A stretch of 64,000 nucleotides of DNA, from NCBI GenBank assembly GCA_030248065.1, contig JASAMV010003716.1:1-64000 (forward strand), written 5' to 3'. Position numbers and translations under genes: made by a program. The notes below the pieces were generated by a model. That model saw only the letters and a program-made list of their open reading frames with translations, searched no databases and had not been told where the DNA came from. Every line of letters starts with the position of its first letter. Within the stretch, counting starts at the first letter, position 1. Shown one piece after another: positions 37,880 to 49,759 of this stretch. Source of the stretch: Rhynchonema sp. JSB1_4 (Eukaryota > Nematoda > Chromadorea > Monhysterida > Xyalidae).

Positions 37880-39318
37880 TGAATTACCGTCTCAAGTTTA
37901 TTAAATCACGAGTGTTTTGTGTGCCAGTTTTGAAACGGGCGACACTAGCATTTGATGGAGTTTTGATATGAAGCAGAGCTGTAGGTAATGTGTTGGCGAA
38001 CAATGCAACTCGCCAATTTAGCACCAGTACGATTGCAGATAAATTTGATTGTGTGTGCAAATGCTCTTCAGGATACCGACTGCACTAGAATTGCTTGAAA
38101 TCTGGAATATGGCATGAACAGTAACAAGATAATCAAGCATCAGCTGACCACATGAGAATATACCGCAAAGAAGGCACATATTGTACGTACGACTTAGTTG
38201 TTAATCGTTACTTAGCCTAATCAGTGCGCAGTGCTCACATCTGAAGATTGTTCTCTTCAAATCTCAACGTTGGTAGGTCACATGCGTTTCCCGAGACAAG
38301 GTGCAAGATATGTATACATCGGGAGCTGTGCTGCATGTGGGTGTTAGAAAACGTCTTTACGCGTGTGTTGCGCCTGAAATTACGTATGCTAACAAGCTTA
38401 GCTTACTCTGACGGTCGGCGGAGAGAAGCCGTTGCAAAGGTACCGTAGGGTACATTACATACTGTACATAAATGTGTATGAGCCATGAGTATGAGCTGGT
38501 CCAATCCGTGCGCACGTACATATAGTCGTTGTCACGAGATTAAACCAGCAGCGGAAACTTGCTTGTGTTTTTGTCACTCCCACCGTTACGCGGACACGTG
38601 AACCACCGACCGCCGAAGCGGATATGGACCGAAAAGCTAAGATATGGTGCGCTGGCTGGCTCGCACAGCTGGCTGGAGGGTTGCACCTTGACAGATAGCC
38701 AGCGAACTGTTGGACTCGGACATGGACACACAAGGAGCCGGGTTGAGGAAACGAGAACGAGTTAATGACGGCAATACGTATGTCGCGCGCGGCCACAAGA
38801 AGACTGTACCGCACCTGCTCACCCATGCACGCATATTACGTGGTACAATATGCTTAATGTGCTACGTTTTTGCAAGTGTGACTTACTGTGCATAGCATGG
38901 CAGGTGGCCAGCAAAAAGCATGATGTTAATAGCCAATGCCCGTAGTTGGATACCACACCATACCTGGGCAATTTAACGATGCACTTATGCTGGTGAACAA
39001 ATATGATGTGACATTAAATAAGGTTTGGGCACAGATACATGTTCTGGGTGGTACATTAGCCACTGTCCACAGATCCACGCCGTCTGTCGTATCCATAAAT
39101 ATACAACAGCAGCAATACAACTTGCAACTATACACTGGTGCAGTAGATTATCTGTTCTGCTAGGTAAACCAAAAAAACAAGCACACGGCATATGAAGCCT
39201 TTTTTCTTGTATGAATTGCGAACACACATTCACCTGTCGTTAAGCGGGGTCTGCCAACCTAGTGGCTAACTAGGTAACTGCTCCCGACAATATCCAGCAA
39301 ACATGGATATTATTGTCA
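37880..39318. other. Upstream flank of the unc-7-like gene, no gene recognised
   Basis: Candidate location of the promoter and any 5' exon. Open frames reach 123 codons, overlap on both strands and show no recognisable domain. Confidence 0.45.
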
Positions 39319-39320
39319 TA

Positions 39321-41000
39321 CAGTGCTGGCCAAAAGTTTTTAGAATTTTGTTCTGTGGTCAGAAATGTGACTGGCTGCTGCACGCAGTACAGTTGAGTGA
39401 GATCTGTGCGGCATGGATGTGCAGGGCAGTGTACCTGCCACACATTAGTCCAACATCAACCACCAATCTCTGATCCCTCGGGGGCTGGATGCTCAGGAGG
39501 GACCTTGGTCCAAATTTGGGGCTGGCCAAAAGTTTTTAGAATTTTTCAGTTTTCGCGTTTACTTCGTCATAGTCGGTCCCATAAGAGTCCTTTATGATTG
39601 GAAAGCATATTAGTGGCGTCAGAAACTGTCGTTTTGCCAGTTTGGCTAGTTTGAGTCCAAATGGTCACACCGCGGTCCGGTACCGTTGCTGTCTCTGGTG
39701 ACCGCGGTGTTCCAACAATTTCGCAGTTAGGGACGACAGCTGAAAAACTGTTATTGAAACAGTGCCGTTCTAGACTGCTTATTTGGGGTTTTTTAAGGTC
39801 GATTTATACTTCTGACTTCCGGGAAGTAGAAGTCAAAATCCGGAGAAGTCACTACCACGCAGAAGTGCCCGGCAAGGCAGTGATTGCTTGTAGTGATTGC
39901 TTGTTCCACTCTGTCCTTTGACCGCCACCTGCCGTCTGCTGTTCTTGCTCTGTTAATGAGCTGACCGAACGGGCAGTCACAAATTTCTGACTGCTACTGC
40001 CGGGCAGTCAGAGTATAAACCGACCTTTAATCAGTGTCAAGAGAAGTCAGCGCATAAATGATCTATTGGGCGCATAACCGATGTCACCGCGGTCTAGGTC
40101 ACGGCATCGGTGAGAACAAAAAGTGGCCCCAGGGAGTGGCTGGCAGACCAAAAGGTGCGTAATTGTGTTGATTCAGATGAGCACCGGTGGTATCATTGTA
40201 TGTAAGCATACAAGTGCAGTAAATAACTGCTTCTCGAATTTTTAACCACGGTTCAATTTTCGGCAGCCTTATTAACCTCGTAAATTGACCAAAAATTTTT
40301 GATACCGTCTTTAAAAGTTCGTGCAGTCCTCCGATCTCACTCAAATTGTAATAGAAAGCCAAATGGAGGTGAAATAACATGATTATGGCTCAAGAAGTTT
40401 GATTCGAGACAACAGCTCCACACTGCGCCTGGGTTTCGTGGTGAGCCACACCGCGACCGAGACCGCGGTCTCATCGGTCATTGGCCTGATAAATTTTTTA
40501 TGCAGTAATTTGTCCTGAAATTGATTAAAAACATCCAAATACGCCCGTTAGAACGATAATCTTTCACTAACAGTTTATCAGCTATCGTCACTTGCTGCGA
40601 AATCTTTGAAACGCCGCGGTCACCAGAGATAGCAACGGTACCGGACCGCGGTATGACCATTTGGACTCAAACTAGGCAAACTGGCAAAACGACAGTTTCT
40701 GACACGACTAATATGCTTTCCAATCATAAAGGACTCTTATGGTACCGACTGTGACGAAGTAAACGCGAAAACTGAAAAATTCTAAAAACTTTTGGCCAGC
40801 CCCAAATTTGGACCAAGGTCCCTCCTGAGCATCCAGCCCCCGAGGGATCAGAGATTGGTGGTTGATGTTGGACTAATGTGTGGCAGGTACACTGCCCTGC
40901 ACATCCATGCCGCACAGATCTCACTCAACTGTACTGCGTGCAGCAGCCAGTCACATTTCTGACCACAGAGCAAAATTCTAAAAACTTTTGGCCAGCACTG
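39321..41000. mobile_element. Tc1-type palindromic element (non-autonomous, TA-flanked)
   Basis: The 1680-bp body begins CAGTGCTGGCCAAAAGTTTT and ends with the complement, flanked by TA on both sides (39319-39320 and 41001-41002). The first 15 bases equal the terminus of C. elegans Tc1 as I recall it. The outer arms (about 39321-39790 and 40530-41000) are inverted copies with few differences. Within each arm the motif GGCTGGCCAAAAGTTTTTAG occurs a second time about 200 bp further in (39522 and mirror 40780-40800), so the TIR itself is duplicated. Arms and loop contain many ACCGCGGT palindromes. No transposase (DDE) frame is visible. The loop holds a further small element. Confidence 0.88.
39796..40026. 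mobile_element. Small MITE nested in the loop of the Tc1-type element
   Basis: Inverted ends AGGTCGATTTATACTTCTGA (left) and its near-complement (TCAGAGTATAAACCGACCT, right), about 231 bp. It is flanked by TTA on both sides (39793-39795 and 40027-40029), which would fit a Tourist/PIF-Harbinger target duplication; TTAA is also present on both sides, so a piggyBac-type origin is possible. No coding capacity. Confidence 0.65.
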
Positions 41001-41002
41001 TA

Positions 41003-42297
41003 TGCTGCATGTACATATACCTGTAGCAAACCACCAACTGATGTTTGGCTGCAGGATAAAAGTAGAAAATCGACTAAAAACTTGCGCCATTGCTGCTGGC
41101 CATCATCAGTCACACAAGTCGGGGACCGCAGCAGCACATGTACAATCGATGCACGAGGCTTGTTAATTATGTTAACAGATGGACAACACAGGTAAGTATA
41201 CATACATAATCGTCGATATGTTGTTTGTCGGCATGTCCTATGCGTATACAACTGTGTTATGCGTATAGGAGTACGTCTGAAGTTAGCATAAGCATTACAT
41301 AACATTTGCTATGGGACAGGAATTCTGAACAAGCGCGCCGATTTGAACACATGTGTTACAATGAAACATTACAACCAGAAATGAACCATATCGCGCGCGT
41401 TACCGTGCGCACTTTTCTGTCGCATGTTTGGCGCGCTGCTGTGTGTGCGAGTGAACTTGGGTTAAACAGCACTACTTGAATGTTTTATGATTGTTTGAGC
41501 GTATAATGCGAGCCAACTAAAACAGCGCACTATTGTTGTTTGAAGCCACCATAGATGTGTGTGACGAGACCAGAACTCCACACAGGGTACGGCAAAGGCT
41601 CTGGTAGCAGTGGTTTTTACCTCAGCAGCCAACATGCATGCATGCAGACCATGCGTTGCCAATAAGTTGGTTGCTATATTTTACCTATCCTACGGGCAAT
41701 AAGCATGTTGCATGTGCTTTGTCTGCCCATAGCCTGAAACCCTAGTCCAGGCTAATGTGGCGCAAAATACACACATCACGGACGACGGCCAAACCAGAAC
41801 GCCCGCAGGTCTTTTTCACGGTGCACTTTATTAAATGACAACTTCGATGTAGTCCGGATAGATGCTAGCCTCAACGTTACAAATGCTGGCTTTGACTGTG
41901 ACTACATGAGACTTGTTTTCGGGGGCACACATCTCAAAAGAATTACTACACGATCTGGGCTGGTTGGTTATGGGTTGGAAAAGTGTCGGTGTTTCGCTCG
42001 AGTAGATTGAAACTGCTTTGGAAGCAAGTAAGAAACAAGATTGCGTATCACAGTCTGGCAAGGTGACTTCCGTGCACCAGTCACGTGTGATTTCATTCAT
42101 TCACAAAATGAGAAAATGAATGCCACCCGCACTCCAAACAGAAGTTGTGCAGTTTGTCATTGAATATGTTCGCAGGATCGTAACCAAAAAATCCGATCAG
42201 GTTCATTTTGGCTATGTGTACATATACACATACATACGTATGTACATACATACCTTAGTTATGACTGATAATGAGTTTCGGCTTAATGTATATTACA
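41003..42297. other. Intergenic, no gene recognised
   Basis: Only short overlapping open frames (up to 126 codons, partly overlapping the Tc1-type arm). A run of TACA/TATG units with GTACATATACACATACATAC sits at about 42216-42252 just before the next element. Confidence 0.5.
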
Positions 42298-42649
42298 GTA
42301 GTCAACTCAAGTGGTCAAATCACTTCCTCAACTCACTTTGAAAGAGTCGTCAACTCATCTCGAAAAAATGCCACGTACATACCTGTACGTATACTCTGAC
42401 AATTCTTTTGGGAGAAACATTTCCAACGTGTTGCCTGATCCGTAAAGCGCATGATGCGTGCACTTGCTATAACGGTTACGTGACTTCTGTAGCCAGTGCA
42501 CGCATAATGCGCTTTACGGATCAGGCAACGCGGTTGAAAAGTTTCTCCCAAACGAATGGCCAGAGTATATGTACATGTATGTATATGTCTTGTGCTCACA
42601 CGGGGCTGCTGTGAGTTGACGAAGTGATTTGACCCCTTGAGTTGACCAC
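42298..42649. mobile_element. Palindromic MITE, about 350 bp, with a strong central palindrome
   Basis: Ends are inverted: GTAGTCAACTCAAGTGGTCA at the left and the complement (GACCCCTTGAGTTGACCAC) at the right, continuing through AAATCACTTCCTCAACTCAC. Further in, TTTGGGAGAAAC and GCCTGATCCGTAAAGCGCAT pair with their complements, and the centre is near 42480. No coding capacity and no clear target-site duplication. Family unknown. Confidence 0.82.
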
Positions 42650-45600
42650 TATAATGTTAGCCTGAATTTCGGGTCTCCGTTTGTTTTATTTGGTAAAAAC
42701 CATATTTCAAAATCTGTTATCGAGCCCCATCGCTCTCGGCGTCCATCATTCGCATCAAACTGACAGGACCCGTGTGCATCACCCTTTATATACTAGTTGG
42801 ACAAAACAAGAAAAACCCTCTAATCCCGCCCACAAGCCAGCCAGTCTGAACCGACTAAAGGAGCACGTCAGCTGGGATTTAGGTGAGTAAAGAACATACA
42901 ATGAACATTAGGTAATCAAACAAACACACAGAAAAAGCAGATAGAGAGACGCCATGTGCCGCCACCCGGCCACCCGCCATGTATGGCTCAGGAAACGTGG
43001 CTGCCAGATCGTGGGTACCAAACAGTGGAATTCGGAAAATATCCAACTGCACTTTTAACTATGGGACTTTGAGCCTGCAACAAACGCAATACTGGGCTTG
43101 GGCCGAAACGAAGTTCGATTCGATGTTGACCTGAAATCCTTTGATGTACATATTCAATCAATGTGTTCCTCCACATGTGAGTTTGTCCGATCGGCTTTAT
43201 TATGCAAAAGGCATGGCCGATCTTTCATACGAATCGGTACCGATTTGGAAATCAATGATTCTTAATTCCGATGAAAAAGATCAGAACCTCAGCTAAAATG
43301 GATGTTTCAGAATTAAAAAACTCGGATGCACTGCTTGGGTGGCTAAATATTCGGAGCATGCACGCACTCCTCCCTCCAACGTACAGCATAATATATGTAT
43401 ACAAGGGCATCGACTATGCAGAAAGTTGCTCTGAGCGCGTGCGGAGTTAAAAAATCCTTGATTAATTGGTGCTCAGAGGCTCTGCTGTGCCTTCTGAGGC
43501 TGACCACGCATAAATCTGGGACTTGAGATTTAAAAGTGTACTACGCCCCTCTGGGTGGTTGTTACGCTCATGGGCCATGATCTAACGAAGCATGAAACCA
43601 TAAATCGAAGCTAATCTAAAAGGATTTATTACGGCTGAAAAATGCGGATTTATGGATGCCTCAAAATATTATGCACAAGGCCTTTCGTGTGGTTCTTTCA
43701 CACAAGATCAAAAGTCATTGTTCAATATGTAAACTTGAACGTTGCTGAAATCCCGGGGCACAAATGAAAACGAGCATCAAAAGAACCGGAACTAATAGAG
43801 CCGAAATATGCACTGCACAAAAGTTTCAACATACACAACAAAGATGGAGAAGAGTGCTTTTATGTTTGTGTTGCATGATGCGTGTGCCCACAGTATTGCC
43901 AACGGCTAAGCGAGATATGATGAACAAGTAGATACAAGAGCGCGCCGAGTGCATGCGGCAAATGTAGGAAATGTTATCACGCACAAACACCCCATCACGG
44001 ACAAACGCAGTGGATAATGGGTACCCTGGCGTGAAACATCACGTAGATAGGAGGAATGGTACCAGAGAAACTTCTATTCCTCCGACCCGTCTTGTCACAT
44101 AGCCGAGGTCCGGCGGAAGACAGAGACCCGTGTGCCAACGTCAAATAAACATGATTAGTAACGCACGCTATTCATTTAGAGAGAGTTTAGGACATGCCGT
44201 CTCCCTGGGCCGTGGCATGACGTTGGCTACTTTTGTTCTAGCACGTTGTGCTAGCTGGATTAGTTGGCATATGCGCGCTAAGTCTTGTCTTTTTGCCTGC
44301 CCGGCACCAAGTACTTTCGGAGATACTATTGTACATGGATAGACCCTGGTTTATCCTACACCATTGTGAACACACTCTAAATTGTGATCAAACCACCAAT
44401 CCATCAAATTTTGAAATGTGGGCCAAACCTGGCTCCATGTCACTCAATGGTAACCATGGTCACAAATGGCAGTGACATTTGTGCAATTACGGAGAAATAC
44501 CCATAGGTATGGGTAAAAATTTGAATACATGCGGCAGAAATCTACTCTATCTACAGTTAAGGTATGCAATAACTCTCGGAAAGAGCTGCTCAGTGTTCGA
44601 AAACAATAACACAAGAACGTCGGCAACCGCAAAGTTTATAGAAAATCGTGCTGATAGGTTTAAACATGTGCGCTCTGCACGTGGTGGGTATGCTAAAGTG
44701 CCGTTCCAAGCGATCAGCTGAACAAAAACAGCTTTGGAAATGAGCCGCAGACGGAACATCACATTTCAGTGAAAAAACCAGCACCGTGGCAGTTATCGGA
44801 TCCAGATTTTGGCCAAGGGAGGGGCCAAATTCAAAAAGTCATTTTTCATCTATGTAGTGCCTGCCCCATTTTTGAAAAGCCATTTTCATTCAGGTACTAC
44901 TTGTTAAGAATTTGGCACTTTTACCCTAAATTCTACACAAAAATTTGTCGATATGCGCGAAAGTTTTGGCGCTTTTCCCGCGCGCGACCCTCAAACGAAG
45001 GACCATGCGGGCCCTGTGCCCCCCTGGATCAGCCCTCGCACCGTGGCGCCAATTTTAGCTGTTTTGGCGCACAACAGACAGGAACTCGCGGTAGTACGGG
45101 TGAAATCACAAGAATAGTACACAATAATTAATGTTTTCCAGCGCGCTGTACCAGAAACTCAAACAATACCCGCGTCGTTGATCCTCATACTTTACACATA
45201 CTTTAGTTGTTGGACGTCACACTACAATATACCAAAGGGGGCAATTTATATTTGCGTGGTGCGGATGATTAGTTTGCGGACTAGTGAAGTCAAACAGTGC
45301 ATGTTGCATGGTACTTTGACGCTGATAATTCATTACTGATAATGATCGGAGTATATACTAACGTGTTATGCGTGTACAAGGTGCTGGCTGACCAATATCT
45401 GGAACTTAAATTAACTGTAAGTATTGAAAGAGTTAATGGCACCCTAAGAAGCTTGTAAGCAAGCCACAAGCATTCAAGCATGCTTGAACACACTAGTTCA
45501 GTTCAAGTAATGACCCTCAAGTAAAGTTTGCAAGAGCTGCGGGACTGTTGCCAAACGCTTCCAGTAGAAGAAACATAAAAACGGTTCAAGCTGACTGTAC

Positions 45601-48600
45601 ACTACTTGATCGGCGGTAACGTATGTACAGTACCCCGCGTGGAACTTTATGTTAGGACATCAGGTTACAATCTTCAACAAGATTATAGCGGACGAGCACG
45701 GTTCACGAGCAACAAAAAACGAGAAAACTACCCTTCGCCGCGGTAAACACACATATTACCTGCCAACATAACAACCATCAAAATGTTTGAAAGGGTATAC
45801 AAAAACACACAAAAGACCGCGCAAGACATGTGCACGTAAATGAGCCTAAAAAGTTCGCGGACCGCCCAAGCAGCCAGCTAGTCAGTCGGCTAGTGACCCA
45901 GCACACTTTGATGACACGGCCACTGACCTAATGCTCGGGGGCGCGCATCCCGGGTCGGTCGTTCCGGCCGTCATTGCATAAATTGGTGATTTGAGGTTTC
46001 CGGCATGTTTCACCTTGTTGACGAATATTTTGATGTTGAGGACGTTGGTAGGATAAATACAATTAGTAACGTTAAGTGCCACGTTGCTAAATATGGACTG
46101 ACCTCAAAATGTTCCACATTTCTTCGCAAAGCAGCTGACCAGCGCGGTGCACACGTAAAGCGTAATTTGCTATGCGCCCCGTCCCGTGGCCGCTCAGTAT
46201 GCGGGTAACTGCTTTGGTGCACGTTTCAGCTTAACAAGCCAAGTTATGTACATATACAACCCAACCTATAGGTGCATGATGTACACCCATGTTTTTCTTA
46301 CCAGAAAGATGACACACAGGGTACACTCCTTGGAGCGCGCGGGAAATCTTTTTCGGAAAAGCCGCTCGCCTCTGCGCACACGCGCTGCCAAAAAGCTGAC
46401 TGTGCTTGAACATGCATTATGTCTTTGGAAGTTTTTTTGCTCCAGGTTTGGTGGCATCAGGGGAAAGTCGGGTAAACAAAAAACAACGGTTTTTTATGTT
46501 CCAAACTCGATCTTTTTGACCGACTTGACTCATACACAGCTTTGTAACACGAGTCTTTTGAATGCACCAGTACTGAAAGGAACTGATTTCACTTGTTGCA
46601 AAACACAAATGCCCCTTTAGAGCGGCTCCATGCGTTTGTTGGGACTGGTGTTGTTTGACGCTATGTTCTGCACGTGCGGAACCCGAAAAGCTGTATATCT
46701 GCATTGTTTCGGCTGTTGGAACCCTACTCCAAACCCCAAAATGCTCTTCTTTCTTTGCTTGCAGTCCTTCTTGAAAGGAGCGCGCATGGTCAGCGCGAAT
46801 AACAAATGGAGGAAAATTATACGAAATTTAGTTTCGTGTCGGGCCACAGGAACACTTTGGCGCGGGATGCGCTAGTTGCAAACGTTTACAAAGATTGGTT
46901 CCGTATGATATACAGGAATGCTTGGGTGCAAGGGTGCAAAGTGGGACAAAAAGCGTTCAGCAAGAATGCAGAGATTTTGGTATTTTAGTCCCAAGCACGA
47001 AAAAAAGCTCGAGAAATTCGTATATTATCATTGAATGGGCCTAAAATAACAGGATATCATTACCGGCGGTCCGTGTTAATGAACAGCTTTCTTACATTGT
47101 CATGGAAAACAAGCTGCTTGAGAGATGAGGGGCGATGCATCAGATTTAATGGACACTGTTCAGGAATAGGCAAGGATTTATAGGATCTCATGATATTTAC
47201 TCCGAGCCTCATTTAAAGCGAATGAAATTCAGGACAATATAAAGGGCGATAATCGCCAGGAACTGAAGCAGGTTCTATCAGGCAGTGAACTAAACCGGGA
47301 ATAAAGGTTCCAGATAAACCTAAATGAAGACATGTTAGCGTCACCAACCAAACTGGACTGGAAAGAAAAGAGAAGTTTCCATGGAACATCACGAGTAGCC
47401 TCGGGTCCGATTTACGCGCTTTGGAGTACGCAAATCGCTTTATTCGAGGAAACTTGATTCTCATAGCAATGGAGGAACTTCTGAGTTCGTTATCTAAATA
47501 CAAGTGAAGAGGGCCACATCAGTGGAGATACAACATTAAAAATTATTTGAGATACCTAGATTTCTCGGGTATGGCACACGTGCCAAGCGTACAACACGTG
47601 CCCAAAGTGGTACCCGAAACTCAAAAACAGCAATGACACGCGCCTGCATTTGCAGGCTGTGGGATTTGACGAAAAGTAAAGATTTTTCCAGCAGCTGTGA
47701 TAACAGTATTCGGCTGAGCGGCATATGCCGGTCATTGGTGATAAAGCAGAAACGCCCAAATTACTTGGGTACATTTGGCGCATGGAACAAAGTTACTGTA
47801 TGTCCACATTGTATGGTAACATACATAGTACCAGCTATCATCGATCGAATTAAACATATACAGTACATAGGCACTGTTACGGGGCCCAACTACATAAATC
47901 AAGATAGTCTCACAGTCTTGAAACGCGCACAAAATAAACACAAGTGAATGAAAGAGAGTTGTTGTATCTACAGAATACTACACCTTGCTTTACGGGCGGG
48001 CTTGTGGAAAGCTGATATGTAATTTGGTTACGCGCCCGAGGCCCCAAAAGTTGTAACCGCGCCGTGACTGACTCTGTCTCGCTACCTACAAAGTACATAT
48101 GTATGTATGTATGTACTGTATATGTATTGATGATGACGGAATTTTCCAAGCCATGGAGCCCAGAAGGCTGGTCACTTGCTTATTTTGCGCGATACGGGTT
48201 GAAACATTCACATGCATTGATATAAGAGATTGGGTTTTGGTGTCAGAACCTGAACCTGGAACATAGAAATATACTCATGCGACTCTACATCCAGAGGTGT
48301 CACGTTACCCGGTCGTCTTGAGCCGTTAAAATAGAATTTAATATAATTTCGAGCACGCAACATTTCGCAGCCCGTTGCGCTGCTACGGAATGTTATTACG
48401 TGGGTCTATTGAGGACTTGAGAATTTGGTCAGGTATACCGGTTCTGATGAATTAGTGAAAAGAAGTGTTCGGTTCGTGAAAATGTCATGAATGCCCAGGT
48501 TTTTTTTAAAATTGTTATGCCATCCTGACCCCAACTTCGCAACTATCGGTGTACCAGCAACAATGAACGACTCGGCAGCCAGTGTTCTGTGATAAAAAAA

Positions 48601-48934
48601 CGTGGCCGGCCGGCGCCTGCCTAAACTTCAAAATTCCTTGCACATTGTTTGCGTAGTCAGCTTATCAATTTGACCACAAGTTTTTTTCCAAAATAATTGG
48701 TGCAAGACAACACTGCCAGCAATCGGAAGTACCAACGAAGAGTAGGACCGCGATCAGAACTTCTGTTCTGGAATGGAATGACACTCACCTGTCGGCAGTA
48801 ACGATCATTTGAACAACAACAAACAACGGCAACGTGACGTTTCGATGCGGCAACATACAAATTAGCATAGAGCGAGTAAATAGAGCTCATGATTGTCCAA
48901 TAATAATGGTTGAAGTCATGGTAAACCACAATAG
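42650..48934. other. Intergenic, no gene recognised
   Basis: Open frames are at most 144 codons, scattered over both strands, with no splice-linked series and no recognisable domain. A tetranucleotide TATG-rich patch lies at about 48093-48127. I see nothing else I can support. Confidence 0.5.
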
Positions 48935-49759
48935 ACCGCGTGGGCGTGTATTATCGTGACGATACTAGAAGAAGAAATTATCGGCTGGCCGGCAGGATGC
49001 GATGTGTGTGTGCTATCACGACGATACAAGGAAAAACTTTTACAGCTTCCTCGATTGGATGAAAAAAGTTCGAGTAGTGTTGCTCCATGTGATTTTAACT
49101 TCGAAGGACACACATATCGTGCGCGACATGCGCAAAATGCGGCGACTCTACTTAAACACGATGTTTCCGGTCTCAGACTCCGACGTAATCTATCAGCTGA
49201 TAAGTTGACGTGGTCGAATTGCGGTGTCAAATGCGATAATTGTCGTTTCGCACTATATTCGCATCTCTTTTGGGCGTCAAAATTTTACGTTGTTAGAAGT
49301 TCATGGTTTGATTTTGATTTGAATTTGAGCGGGAAATTGCATCTGACGGAAATTGACCGGGCGCCTGCTTCGATGCACCAACGCCCCCAGCTGGCAATTT
49401 CTGGCACTGAAATTGGGGGGATACTGTCAGAACTTAAAAAGAATGTAAAGAATTTCACAGCTGCACTAAAACTGCGTCCAATGCGGTTGAGACGATGTAC
49501 ACGGTGGTTATTGCAGCTCTTTGGTAAGGCAATGCCCATTAGGGACAGATATGCAAATAAATTTGCGCATGACAAACTGTACATGTATGCCTTACATATG
49601 ACAATGACATGTATAACGCCATGTAATGTGGGTGGGTATAATGCATATCTGACAATTAGCAAACCACAGTCCAAAATTGGTTTTTGCATGACGCCAAAAA
49701 AGCGTATACAGTATGTAGAGCTTGCAACTAATCACGGCGGGCTAAAGCATCGTCATTAA
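48935..49759 (+). other. Unexplained long open frame (about 274 codons, no early ATG)
   Basis: The frame runs from after a TAG (48932-48934) to the TAA ending at 49759. It has no ATG in its first half; the first Met is within SMHQRPQLAI, near 49373. The translation is Lys/Arg-rich with a Cys cluster (CGVKCDNCRF) and no motif I recognise. An open run this long is not expected by chance in about 45% GC sequence (rough estimate well below 0.01 per window), so it may be an exon of an unrecognised gene, a decayed transposon frame, or a coincidence. It could be spliced, because GT and AG sites occur around it. Confidence 0.3.
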
